In this document: piece by piece, positions 19,284 through 27,660 of the stretch
Layout of the letters: every line of letters starts with the position of its first letter
Position numbering within the stretch: the stretch's first letter is position 1
Assembly: GCA_949745795.1 (NCBI GenBank)
Contig: CATKAZ010000103.1
Span: 1 to 52,534, forward strand
DNA length: 52,534 nucleotides
From: an uncultured Oscillospiraceae bacterium
GTDB taxonomy: Bacteria; Bacillota; Clostridia; Oscillospirales; Ruminococcaceae
Direction of reading: 5' to 3'
Notes under the pieces: generated by a model
What the model was told of the DNA's origin: nothing
What the model saw: only the letters and a program-made list of their open reading frames with translations
Databases searched by the model: none
Program-made: the position numbers and the translations under genes

Positions 19284-21923
19284 TTATTTAAGAAATTCAC
19301 TTGCAATGCTTTCCAGTGAATTCAGCGCTTCATCGATCATATAATTTTTGCCTATGCCTGCCATAGCGCTGTCAGGACGTCCGCCTCCTTTTCCGCCGGT
19401 AATAGCAGCTATTCTCTGAATAATTTTACCTGCATTTGCACCCTTGGAAACCGCATTTTTTCCGCAAACGCAGTAAAGAGTTCCCTTATCATCAGCAATT
19501 CCGGCAAATACCGCAATAAAATCCTCTGTTTGTTCTTTAACCTTATCTCCTATTTGCCTTAACATATCAGGTTTAGTACCGTTAAGCATAGCTGATATAA
19601 TTTTTATTCCGTTAATTTCTTTTGCATTATCAAACATATTTGCAAGCTGATTTCCTGCAAGCTGCTGACTAAGCTTTTGAATCTGCTTGTCCTTTTCCTT
19701 CAGTTCTTCTGTCAGTGACTGACAGCGTTCGGCAAGCTTTGCAGGATTTGCAATTTTAAGTATAGCTGATGCCGCATTGATTGAACTTCTGAATTCATTC
19801 ATAAGTGACAAAACGCCGTTTCCGGTTACTGCCTCAATACGTCTTACTCCGGAAGCAACGGAATTTTCAGAAACGATTTTGAAAAGACCTATATTTGACG
19901 TATTCTTCACATGAGTACCTCCGCAGAATTCAATTGACTTTCCGCCGATGTCTACTACTCTTACAATATCTCCGTATTTTTCACCAAAAAGCGCCATAGC
20001 TCCAAGCTTTCTAGCTTCTTCAATAGGCATTTCTTTTGTTATAACGTCAATTGAGCTCAGAATTTCGTCATTTACAATATTCTCAACCCGGAAAATTTCA
20101 TCAGGTGTAACCGCACTGAAATGAGAGAAATCAAATCTGCATCTTTCGGAATTTACAAGCTGACCTGCCTGATGCACATGATCACCAAGCACTTTTCTCA
20201 GTGCTGCCTGAAGTAAATGAGCAGCAGTATGATTTCTCATAGCCGACATTCTTTTATCAACATCTATTTCAGCAAAAACCGTATCGTTTTTACTTATACT
20301 TCCCTGTTCAACGGCTCCGAAATGCAGATAATGACCATTATCTGTCTTATTTACATTATACACTGCAAATACAGTTCCGTCAGCATTAAGTTCACCGGTA
20401 TCGGAAGCTTGTCCGCCGCTTTCTGCATAAAACGGAGTTTTATCAAGTATTATAACTGCCTCTTGACCTTCGGAAATATTATCGACAGGTTTGCCGTCGG
20501 CAAAAATTGCAATAACTTCAGCGTCATGTTTAAATCTTGTATATCCTGTAAATTCCGTTGCCGGCACGTCGATTGCCGATGTATTTTCATCACTCCAAGA
20601 AGTTTTAATCTTTGCTGCTCTATCGTTTCTCGCCTTGCGTTTCTGTTCTTCCATACACTCCTTAAAGCGCTTTTCATCAACCAAAATTCCCTTTTCAGCT
20701 GCTATTTCTTTTGTAAGATCCAGCGGAAAGCCGTAAGTATCGCTAAGCTTAAACGCATCATCTCCCGAAAGAATATTTTTAATTTCATCTGCTGAAATTT
20801 TATCAATAAACTGATTTAAAAGCTCTGTTCCTTTATCAATAGTTTTAGCAAAGCTTTCTTCTTCATGCTTTATAATTTTTCTAATCAGTTCTCTTTTTTC
20901 GGCAAGCTCGGGATAAGCAGATTTATTTTCTTCAATTACAGTATCGCAGACTTTATAAAGAAAAGGTTCATTAATGCCAAGCATTTTACCGTGTCTTGCT
21001 GCTCTTCTGAGAAGTCTTTTCAGTACATAACCCCTGCCTTCATTTGCAGGAGTAATACCGTCACCTACCATAAATGTTGTACTTCTGATATGATCGGTAA
21101 TAACTCTGAGTGATATATCGGTATTTTCATCATTTTTATACTGTACATCTGCGATCTCACAGATTTTGCCCATTATATTTTTAACTGTGTCAACTTCAAA
21201 CAGATTATCAACTCCCTGAATTGCGCAGGCGAGTCTTTCAAGCCCCATACCGGTATCAATATTTTTTGTTTCCATTTCAGCATAGTTACCGTTTCCGTCG
21301 CTGTCAAACTGACTGAATACCAAATTCCATATTTCAACGATTCTGTCACACTCGCTTGCCTGTTCAAAGCTTTCAAAAGGACCGTAGCTTTCGCCTCTGT
21401 CAAAATGAATTTCGGAACAAGGACCGCAAGGACCGGAACCATGCTCCCAGAAGTTATCCTCCTTACCCAGGCGGACTATTCTTTCCTGAGGTATACCGAT
21501 TTTATTTTTCCAGATTTCTTCAGCTTCATCATCACTTTCAAAAACTGTAATCCAAAGTTTTTCAGCGGGAATGCCGAGAGTTTCTGTCAAAAATTCCCAT
21601 GCCCATTCAATAGCTTCAGTCTTGAAATAATCTCCGAATGAAAAATTCCCCAGCATTTCAAAATATGTACCATGTCTTGAAGTTTTACCAACACGCTCAA
21701 TATCAGGTGTTCTGATACATTTCTGACATGTTGTTACTCTTTTATTCGGCGGTACAGCCTGTCCCAAGAAAAACTTTTTAAGAGGTGCCATACCGGAATT
21801 AATCAGTAATAGACTGTTATCCCCCTGAGGTATAAGTGAGGAACTAGCCATTCTTGTATGATTTTTACTTTCAAAAAACGAAAGATACATTTCACGTAAT
21901 TCATTTACGCCACGCCATTTCAT
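19284..21923 (-). CDS. alaS: Alanyl-tRNA synthetase
   Basis: The 879-residue length matches AlaRS. Visible in order are the catalytic start MKWRGVNELREMYLSFF, class II motif 2 around KTSRHGTYFEMLGNFSFGDYF, the editing-domain zinc motifs HTAAHLLQ and CGGTHVKN, and a C-terminal domain with GGKGGGRPDSAMAG. The open frame runs 30 codons further up into the T-box terminator region, but GGAG stands 9 nt before the ATG at 21923, so I start there. Expression should be set by the alanine T-box upstream. It heads an 11-gene co-directional run. Confidence 0.98.
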   Translation of the reverse strand: MKWRGVNELREMYLSFFESKNHTRMASSSLIPQGDNSLLLINSGMAPLKKFFLGQAVPPNKRVTTCQKCIRTPDIERVGKTSRHGTYFEMLGNFSFGDYFKTEAIEWAWEFLTETLGIPAEKLWITVFESDDEAEEIWKNKIGIPQERIVRLGKEDNFWEHGSGPCGPCSEIHFDRGESYGPFESFEQASECDRIVEIWNLVFSQFDSDGNGNYAEMETKNIDTGMGLERLACAIQGVDNLFEVDTVKNIMGKICEIADVQYKNDENTDISLRVITDHIRSTTFMVGDGITPANEGRGYVLKRLLRRAARHGKMLGINEPFLYKVCDTVIEENKSAYPELAEKRELIRKIIKHEEESFAKTIDKGTELLNQFIDKISADEIKNILSGDDAFKLSDTYGFPLDLTKEIAAEKGILVDEKRFKECMEEQKRKARNDRAAKIKTSWSDENTSAIDVPATEFTGYTRFKHDAEVIAIFADGKPVDNISEGQEAVIILDKTPFYAESGGQASDTGELNADGTVFAVYNVNKTDNGHYLHFGAVEQGSISKNDTVFAEIDVDKRMSAMRNHTAAHLLQAALRKVLGDHVHQAGQLVNSERCRFDFSHFSAVTPDEIFRVENIVNDEILSSIDVITKEMPIEEARKLGAMALFGEKYGDIVRVVDIGGKSIEFCGGTHVKNTSNIGLFKIVSENSVASGVRRIEAVTGNGVLSLMNEFRSSINAASAILKIANPAKLAERCQSLTEELKEKDKQIQKLSQQLAGNQLANMFDNAKEINGIKIISAMLNGTKPDMLRQIGDKVKEQTEDFIAVFAGIADDKGTLYCVCGKNAVSKGANAGKIIQRIAAITGGKGGGRPDSAMAGIGKNYMIDEALNSLESIASEFLK

Positions 21924-21954
21924 AACTAAAAACTCCTTTAAAATTTCATAAAAG

Positions 21955-22194
21955 CTGCAAAAAATAATAAAAGCCCTGCGTCCTGCAATGGGACGAAGGC
22001 TTCGTGGTACCACCCAAATTCAAAAGCAAATAAGTTTACTTTCCTTTAATTTTCTTTAACGCAGAAAAATACGTCAGGCTTTCGCCGAAAGCTCAAGGGT
22101 AGCACTTGTCTTACGAACAGAAGCTTTCACCAACCGCTTCCTCTCTGTAGAACGAATCAAACAATCATTCCTGTCACAGCATTTAAATATTCTT
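21955..22194 (-). promoter_or_regulatory. Alanine T-box leader of alaS
   Basis: On the minus strand, Stem I carries an AGAGAG motif at 22141-22146 and a GGTTGGTG distal loop block. A specifier codon GCU (Ala) is at 22101-22103, followed by ACCC. The T-box bulge GGTGGTACCACG is at 22003-22014. The competing terminator pairs AGCC...CGTCC with GGACG...GGCT (21971-22002) and is followed by a U-rich run to about 21955. Uncharged tRNA-Ala should pair with the specifier and bulge and favour antitermination. Confidence 0.93.
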
Positions 22195-22199
22195 TTTAT

Positions 22200-22227
22200 A
22201 TTATACCAAAAATACAAAAAAAGTCAA
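22200..22227 (-). promoter_or_regulatory. Sigma-A promoter of the alaS T-box transcript
   Basis: TTGACT and TATAAT on the minus strand are 16 bases apart and start a transcript just before T-box Stem I. Confidence 0.85.
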
Positions 22228-22324
22228 TCCTATTTCATTAAGTTTTTCAATTTGTATTTAATTATCAAAATTTGGCAAATATTCTTGCAATTATTAATGA
22301 TTCCTTCCATTGCTGCTGCAATAT

Positions 22325-22891
22325 TTACTCTTTACAGCTTTTCATGATTTTCTTCAATTCAAAATTCAAACGTGAAACCGGCAGTCCCACAACGTTAAAA
22401 TAATCGCCTTTTATAGATTTGACAAAAAGCGCTCCCTTACCTTGAATTCCATATCCTCCTGCCTTATCAAAAGGTTCTCCGGTAATTATATACTTCTCAA
22501 TCTCATCATCTGAAATTTCCCAAAATGTTACATAAGTTTTTTCAGTAAAGCTCACCTCGGCATCATTTACTATTATAGATACACCTGTATAAACACTGTG
22601 AGTTTTACCCGAAAGCTGACGGAGCATTTCTCTGCATTCTTCATGACTTGATGGTTTTCCCAGAATACGATTTTCCGCTGCTACCACTGTATCGCATCCT
22701 ATAACTAAATCATCAGGATTTCTGATAATTGAATTTGCCTTTTTAGACGCAAGATATTCCGCTGTATGTTCGCAATCTATATCCTGAGGAACAATTTCAG
22801 TAATATCAGACGGTCTGATTACAAATTCACTAAATATTAATTTCATAAGTTCTTTTCTTCTTGGAGAAGATGATGCTAATATAATACTCAT
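22325..22891 (-). CDS. maf: Maf family nucleotide pyrophosphatase
   Basis: The 188-residue protein has the diagnostic N-terminus ILASSSPRRKELM (residues 4-16), the conserved GCDTVV near 69 and the PFDKAGGYGIQGKGALF block. Maf proteins hydrolyse dTTP, UTP and modified nucleotides in the cytosol (house-cleaning), and overproduction can block septation. It follows the SCP2-domain gene by 10 bases. The 98 bases from its stop codon to the alaS promoter show no convincing terminator. Confidence 0.95.
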   Translation of the reverse strand: MSIILASSSPRRKELMKLIFSEFVIRPSDITEIVPQDIDCEHTAEYLASKKANSIIRNPDDLVIGCDTVVAAENRILGKPSSHEECREMLRQLSGKTHSVYTGVSIIVNDAEVSFTEKTYVTFWEISDDEIEKYIITGEPFDKAGGYGIQGKGALFVKSIKGDYFNVVGLPVSRLNFELKKIMKSCKE

Positions 22892-22901
22892 ATAATTTCC
22901 T

Positions 22902-23231
22902 TTATTTTAAAATTTTCTTGATCAGCAAAGCCTTGCTCATATTTCCCGAAACTATAATTTTTCTTGTTATAAGTGCATTTTCTATTTTTAATTTACCGTT
23001 AATAATTTTTTCCAAATTCTCCCGTGATACTTTCACAAGCAAATCCCTGTCATTATATTCATAAGGTTCTATAGAGAGCCTGCCGTTTAATACTTCAATA
23101 TAAAAAACTCCGTCCGCTTCATCTGTAAGTTCAATTTGCACTGCAAATTTTCCGGGAAATGCAGATAAATCAGGGTTCGCATATTTGCATTTGATAAGTT
23201 TAATAACTGACATTACATTTTCATTAACCAT
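22902..23231 (-). CDS. SCP2 sterol-binding-domain-like protein
   Basis: This 109-residue protein matches the small SCP2-like domain in pattern: an alternating strand region with FAVQIELTDEADGVFYIEVLNGRLSIEP, then a NLEKIINGKLKIENALITRKIIVSGN helix-strand tail. Such proteins bind lipids or hydrophobic ligands, but no bacterial function can be assigned. AAAGGGAGG lies 9 nt before the ATG at 23231; a longer form from 23255 would place that site inside the gene. It is followed by maf and is divergent from the dockerin gene. Confidence 0.65.
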   Translation of the reverse strand: MVNENVMSVIKLIKCKYANPDLSAFPGKFAVQIELTDEADGVFYIEVLNGRLSIEPYEYNDRDLLVKVSRENLEKIINGKLKIENALITRKIIVSGNMSKALLIKKILK

Positions 23232-23400
23232 ATAAAAAATCCTCCCTTTAAACATATAATATAATTATTATATCATATTTTACTCAATAACGCAATATTA
23301 ATGCTTTTTCACTACTAAAATCACCTTTGTTATAATAATTTGTTAAAAATGCACAAAAAATGCCAAAAATATTTTAACACAAGTTTTAGCAAATTAGCAT

Positions 23401-23447
23401 TTTGTTCATAATTTGTTCACAATTGTTCGGAATCTTTGTGCTATAAT
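23401..23447 (+). promoter_or_regulatory. Promoter of the dockerin gene with phased GTTC repeats
   Basis: An extended -10 (TGC before TATAAT at 23442-23447) has no usable -35. Just upstream are TTTGTTCATAA (23401-23411), TTTGTTCACAA (23412-23422) and a shorter TTGTTCGGAA (23423-23432); the GTTC cores start at 23404, 23415 and 23425. The first unit recurs exactly upstream of the GH9 gene. This looks like an activator site on a weak core promoter. The rest of the 23232-23400 gap is AT-rich with no other clear signal. Confidence 0.5.
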
Positions 23448-23500
23448 ATACTCAATCAATGAAAGTGGTTAAATACAAATTATTGAAAGGATGATTAGTG

Positions 23501-25687
23501 ATGATTAGAAAAACCAGATTTATCAGTAGACTCAAAGCTGCGGTTGTGGGCGCTGCTATGATAGCTACTACATTTATTTCTCCCGCACTGACAACATTCA
23601 GCAGTGTAAGCGCCGCATCAGTTAATGTGAATAAAACATTCACAACAACTGACGATACAAGTGAAAGCGCTACAAATAAAGCAAAAATTCCTCTATCCGG
23701 TATAGGAAATGCTTCTACCATTACTCTGAACTTTACTACTTCCTATTCGGGAAATGCAACAATCGGTATTTACGGTTGGGAAATAACCGAAGATCCATGG
23801 TGGGCAGATGACAAACAGGAAGCTAAACCAACTATAAGCGGCGGCAAATGCTCAGTTACTTTTAATGTTCCCGCTGCTGCAAAAGGCAAAGTAAAAACTG
23901 TAGGTGTCGGCGTTTGGTATCCTAAGGACGGTACAACATTCACTCTTACTTCAATTGACACAGACGGTTCAGTTGGTCCGACTCCAAGCGGTGACAAAGA
24001 TATTCCGGTATCAAAAAACCCGATCAACGGATGTACATTTGTAGATAATAAAGACGGTACGGCTACAATTTCATCAACATTAACTGCTGAAGTTCAAGAT
24101 CCGGATCAAACAATGGATTATCTTCTGACTCTCGGATATGATGAAGATTATTATGATCATACTCTAAATCCGGATGCACCGGAATACATAGAGGGTGAAT
24201 CTCCGATAAACGCTCATAAATTTAAATTTTCCGAATTTGGAATTGATGACATAACTAATGTTAAGTTCCAGTCATTTAATTACACAATTAAATCTGATGT
24301 TGATTTAAATCAATTCATGTATGGCGGCGGTATTAACGTTAGACAGGGTTCACCTTCCGATACAGAATACGTTAAAGGCAAAAACGGTTATTGGTATAAT
24401 GACCAGGGTGAGGAAGATGTAAAAGAATTCGGCGATCTGTTTGAGATTTCAGATTATGGCACAGGTTACACAGCAACCAATGCAGGACAGTATGTTGAGG
24501 TTGTATGGGATGTTCCGAAAAGTGTTCAGGAAGATATAACAAAAGGCGAAAGCGACACAGTAGGATTCCAATACTGGTATGGCGCTAACGGTGAAGATGA
24601 AGAAACATATGAACCTATTAAAATCGAAACAGTTCATCTTACAGCCGCTTCATGCACATACACAAGAACAATGACTGTTCCTTATAATAAAACAATTACA
24701 AAATCAACAAATAAAACCTTAACAGCAGGCAGCGACACTACAAATCAAATCAAATATCCTATTTCCGATTTAAATTTAGGTGAAAGAGATAAGCTTTCCG
24801 CTATTAAGTTTACAGTAACTTCTACATCAGATCTTCATAAGCTTACAACAGGTGTTGGTATTTCTGTAGATGCAGCAAACGCTATGGCAGAAGACGGTTG
24901 GTATCAGCCATCAAATATGATCGTTCTTGACGGCGGCAAAACAGCAGAAATTATGTGGATTCTTCCGGAAGCTATAAGAGATGACGTTTATAATGACGAA
25001 GCCGGAGAAGTATTGTTCGGTTTCTGGTACGGCAATGATACAAAAGGTACAGAAGTAAAGAATGTAACACTTAAATCCGTTGATTATTATACCTATGTTT
25101 CACAGGAAGATGAGCTTACTGTTGATCCTGCCGAACTTGAAATTGAAGTAGATGAAACTAAACAGCTTAAAGTAAACGTTGACGGTTGTACATTCATCTC
25201 AACAAATAAAAATGTTGCAACAGTTGATTCAAAAGGCAACGTAGTAGGTATTGCAGCCGGTACATCAACTATTGTAGTTACAACTCCCGAAAAGCAGGAA
25301 TTCATTGTTAATGTTATAGTTAAAAAGCCGGTTGTAACAACAGTTGTTTCAACAACTCCAAGCATCACTACTGTTACTACCGTTACAACAACAGTAGTAA
25401 CCACTCCTGATCCTGATTCGATAATTGACTGGGACAGAGTTCTTTATGGTGATGTTAATGTCGATAAATCCGTTAACTCTACTGATGTTGTTGTATTGAA
25501 TAAGTATTTATTAAGTGATGAAGCATACGCTTTGAAAAATGCAACTGCAAAGGAAAATGCTAACTGTGTATATGATGAAGAATTAAATTCAAAAGACTCT
25601 ATGGCAATCATTAATTATGTACTTGAATTATCAGATCTTAACGATTTAGGTCCGATAAATAAACCGCAAAATGAATTTTATAAATAA
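23501..25687 (+). CDS. Secreted non-catalytic dockerin protein with three putative carbohydrate-binding modules
   Basis: This 728-residue protein starts with a signal peptide (about 1-39). Three related beta-rich modules follow at about 43-155, 170-387 and 390-530, two of them with the aromatic FQYWYG/FGFWYG block near the end. Then come a Big2-type Ig-like domain (about 538-608), a Thr/Val/Pro linker and a type I dockerin (about 648-711). The same module type occurs once in the GH9 cellulase. No glycoside hydrolase catalytic domain is present, so the protein probably adds substrate binding to a cellulosome. The first calcium loop of the dockerin is canonical (D-N-D-N-D); the second has Val at the third ligand position. 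The start is the ATG at 23501; the GTG just before is less well spaced from AAAGG. Confidence 0.85.
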   Translation: MIRKTRFISRLKAAVVGAAMIATTFISPALTTFSSVSAASVNVNKTFTTTDDTSESATNKAKIPLSGIGNASTITLNFTTSYSGNATIGIYGWEITEDPWWADDKQEAKPTISGGKCSVTFNVPAAAKGKVKTVGVGVWYPKDGTTFTLTSIDTDGSVGPTPSGDKDIPVSKNPINGCTFVDNKDGTATISSTLTAEVQDPDQTMDYLLTLGYDEDYYDHTLNPDAPEYIEGESPINAHKFKFSEFGIDDITNVKFQSFNYTIKSDVDLNQFMYGGGINVRQGSPSDTEYVKGKNGYWYNDQGEEDVKEFGDLFEISDYGTGYTATNAGQYVEVVWDVPKSVQEDITKGESDTVGFQYWYGANGEDEETYEPIKIETVHLTAASCTYTRTMTVPYNKTITKSTNKTLTAGSDTTNQIKYPISDLNLGERDKLSAIKFTVTSTSDLHKLTTGVGISVDAANAMAEDGWYQPSNMIVLDGGKTAEIMWILPEAIRDDVYNDEAGEVLFGFWYGNDTKGTEVKNVTLKSVDYYTYVSQEDELTVDPAELEIEVDETKQLKVNVDGCTFISTNKNVATVDSKGNVVGIAAGTSTIVVTTPEKQEFIVNVIVKKPVVTTVVSTTPSITTVTTVTTTVVTTPDPDSIIDWDRVLYGDVNVDKSVNSTDVVVLNKYLLSDEAYALKNATAKENANCVYDEELNSKDSMAIINYVLELSDLNDLGPINKPQNEFYK

Positions 25688-25699
25688 TGCACATTTAAA

Positions 25700-25729
25700 A
25701 GCCCTGAACATTCAGTTCGGGGCTTTTTT
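25700..25729 (+). terminator. Intrinsic terminator after the dockerin gene
   Basis: AGCCCTGAAC and GTTCGGGGCT pair around a 5-base loop with one G-U pair, followed by six T. Confidence 0.93.
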
Positions 25730-25733
25730 ATGC

Positions 25734-25762
25734 TTGACAAGAAAATAAAATAATGATAAAAT
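25734..25762 (+). promoter_or_regulatory. Sigma-A promoter of the Fur-family gene
   Basis: TTGACA and TAAAAT are 17 bases apart, immediately after the preceding terminator. Confidence 0.85.
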
Positions 25763-25764
25763 TT

Positions 25765-25779
25765 AAATAATTATTATAT
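25765..25779 (+). promoter_or_regulatory. Candidate Fur/PerR-type operator overlapping the start of transcription
   Basis: AAATAATTATTATAT is an imperfect 7-1-7 inverted repeat with a perfect ATAAT-T-ATTAT core. It matches the Per-box consensus TTATAATNATTATAA at 12 of 14 fixed positions. Its place at about -4 to +11 suggests autorepression. AT richness makes chance matches more likely, so this is tentative. Confidence 0.5.
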
Positions 25780-25794
25780 TATTAGGAGGAAAAG

Positions 25795-26208
25795 ATGAGA
25801 CCGTCCGACTATAAAACAAAGCAAAAAGAAATTATATTAAACTTTTTTATACAAAATAAAAACAGACATTTAACAGCTTCGGATATTGTGAAATATATTA
25901 ACTCCAATGAAGAAACAGTAGGAACAACAACAGTATACAGATATTTGGATAAGCTTGTAAATAACGGTATTATACGTAAATATTTTTTGGATGAAAAATC
26001 AGGCGCATGTTATCAGTATATAGATGAAAATCACAAATGCAACGAACATTTTCACTTAAAATGCATTCAATGCGGAGCTTTATTCCATATAGATTGTTCA
26101 TATATGCAATCATTGGACGAACATATTATGAACCATCATGGTTTTAAAATTGATAATTCCCGAACAGTACTATACGGAATATGTAAAAATTGCGGCAATA
26201 AAAAATAA
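25795..26208 (+). CDS. Fur family transcriptional repressor (PerR/Zur/Fur type not resolved)
   Basis: This 137-residue protein has an N-terminal winged helix (TASDIVKYI...GTTTVYRYLDKLVNNGIIRK) and a C-terminal dimer/metal domain. The latter has the structural zinc pairs CIQC and CKNC and the regulatory His cluster HKCNEHFH with a later NHHGF. It should repress genes when metal-bound or, if PerR-like, until oxidised. The metal cannot be told from sequence. AGGAGG lies 6 nt before the ATG, and the gene ends at its own terminator. Confidence 0.92.
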   Translation: MRPSDYKTKQKEIILNFFIQNKNRHLTASDIVKYINSNEETVGTTTVYRYLDKLVNNGIIRKYFLDEKSGACYQYIDENHKCNEHFHLKCIQCGALFHIDCSYMQSLDEHIMNHHGFKIDNSRTVLYGICKNCGNKK

Positions 26209-26220
26209 AAAAGTTATGTA

Positions 26221-26247
26221 AACGGCGAAAATATTATCGCCGTTTTT
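26221..26247 (+). terminator. Terminator after the Fur-family gene
   Basis: AACGGCGA and TCGCCGTT form a perfect 8-bp stem followed by three T. The stem overlaps the last codons of the small minus-strand gene, so the two converging genes share it. Confidence 0.8.
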
Positions 26248-26407
26248 CCGAATCAACTTCACTAATATCATTAGTGTTTACACACGACATACTATTTTGT
26301 CCTGCAACACTATTGCTATCAGCAGTTCTATATGTGATAATTTTTGGATTTACAGTTTTCGGAATGTAAATTTTTGTTTTTTTACCGCAATATACACGTT
26401 TAACCAT
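26234..26407 (-). CDS. Small protein of 57 residues, unknown function
   Basis: A complete small frame reads MVKRVYCGKKTKIYIPKTVN at the start and ends in SEKRR. AAAAGGAGA stands 7-8 nt before its ATG, as strong as its neighbours' sites. The first half is basic with a single Cys in VYCGKK; the second is polar and rich in Ser and Asn. No membrane segment or known domain is seen. It is divergent from the AEC transporter gene and convergent on the Fur-family gene. Upstream lies GGAAT-TAAT-ATTCC (26447-26460), a possible operator. I do not recognise the family. Confidence 0.6.
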   Translation of the reverse strand: MVKRVYCGKKTKIYIPKTVNPKIITYRTADSNSVAGQNSMSCVNTNDISEVDSEKRR

Positions 26408-26546
26408 AATTGATTCTCCTTTTATTTTTATTACATTATTAGTATGGAATTAATATTCCGTTTTATTTCATGTAAAAAATAAAAAATTTATGGAATAAAT
26501 GCTGAAAATTAAAGTATAAAATAAATATAAGGAATGTAAAAAAACT

Positions 26547-27509
26547 ATGGACAGTTTTATTAAAAATTTAAGTTTTAGTCTAAATGCTACGATACCTGTT
26601 TTCTTAATGATGATTTTAGGATGGGTATTACAGAAAACTCAAATTCTTGATGAGCATACAACTCATAAAATTAATCAGTTTGCTTTTAAAATATTACTTC
26701 CCGCACTTCTTTTTATGGATCTTTCCACGGCCGATTTTAAATCTGTGTGGGATACTAAGTTTGTTGCCTTTTGCTTTATAGCAACAATTTGCAGTATAAT
26801 AATTGCTTCAATATTTTCACTTATTCATAAAAACAAATCCGAACGCGGTGAAATTATTCAAGCTTCTTACCGAAGCAGCGCCGCAATACTCGGTATCGCT
26901 TTTGTAAACAATATTTACGGTAAATCTACCATGGCAGCCTTGATGATTGCAGGTACTGTTCCGCTTTATAATATTATTGCAGTCATAGTGCTTTCAATAA
27001 CTTCACCAAATAAAAAAGAAAACAATTCTCCTAAACAATTATTTTTAAAAACTCTTAAAGATGTAATTAAAAATCCTATTATAATCGGTATTGCTGTTGG
27101 ATTACTTTGGTCTGTTCTAGAGATTCCTCAACCGGTAATTCTTTCAAAATCAGTTACATATTTAGGAAATATGGCTGCTCCTCTTTCATTAATTTCGTTA
27201 GGAGCGTCATTTAAACTTCAAGATGCCAAAGGAAAATTACCAATAACCATTTCTATTACAGCTATTAAGCTAATACTATTCTGTATTATTTTTCTTCCGA
27301 TTGCAATACATATGGGATTTCGCAGCGAAAAGCTTATAGCTATACTTGTAATGCTCGGAAGCGCAACTACCGGAAGCTGCTTTGTAATGTCACGAAATAT
27401 GGGACATAAGGGAACTATTACCGCCTGTTCAGTAATGCTTACTACTTTTTGCAGTGCATTAACTCTTACAATGTGGCTGTTTATTTTAAAAAGTCTTAAT
27501 TTCATATAA
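26547..27509 (+). CDS. AEC family transporter (auxin efflux carrier-like)
   Basis: This 320-residue integral membrane protein has about ten hydrophobic segments in two halves. An early LMMILGWVLQKTQILDEHT block is typical of AEC members, and a late MLGSATTGSCFVMSRNMGHKG segment carries the second-half motif. Bacterial relatives include malate and other dicarboxylate exporters. A malic enzyme is encoded 1 kb downstream, which makes an organic acid substrate plausible but not shown. A weak AAGGAA site precedes the ATG. Confidence 0.88.
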   Translation: MDSFIKNLSFSLNATIPVFLMMILGWVLQKTQILDEHTTHKINQFAFKILLPALLFMDLSTADFKSVWDTKFVAFCFIATICSIIIASIFSLIHKNKSERGEIIQASYRSSAAILGIAFVNNIYGKSTMAALMIAGTVPLYNIIAVIVLSITSPNKKENNSPKQLFLKTLKDVIKNPIIIGIAVGLLWSVLEIPQPVILSKSVTYLGNMAAPLSLISLGASFKLQDAKGKLPITISITAIKLILFCIIFLPIAIHMGFRSEKLIAILVMLGSATTGSCFVMSRNMGHKGTITACSVMLTTFCSALTLTMWLFILKSLNFI

Positions 27510-27542
27510 TATTTTAATAAATTTAAATTGAAAAATCTTCTA

Positions 27543-27571
27543 TTGATTTTATGGTGCTCGTATGATATAAT
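27543..27571 (+). promoter_or_regulatory. Sigma-A promoter of the PHP-malic enzyme-TSCPD operon
   Basis: TTGATT and TATAAT are 17 bases apart, with TG one base before the -10. An 80-base leader follows with a short ATCTAA/TTAGAT hairpin. Confidence 0.8.
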
Positions 27572-27660
27572 TATAATGTATATTAAATCTAAAAAATTAG
27601 ATGGACTTTGATTAAATACGATAGCCGCAGTTATATAAATACGTATACGGAGGTTTTTTT

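Noticed and set aside
20217-20795. 192-codon open frame on the plus strand
   Set aside because: It lies antisense inside alaS with no ribosome site; Cys/Ile/Phe-rich composition is that of a shadow frame.
23320-23400. Possible CRISPR-like or direct repeats in the AT-rich stretch before the dockerin gene (ATGCACAAAAAATGCC)
   Set aside because: The repeats are short, irregular and low in complexity; there is no spacer structure and no cas gene.
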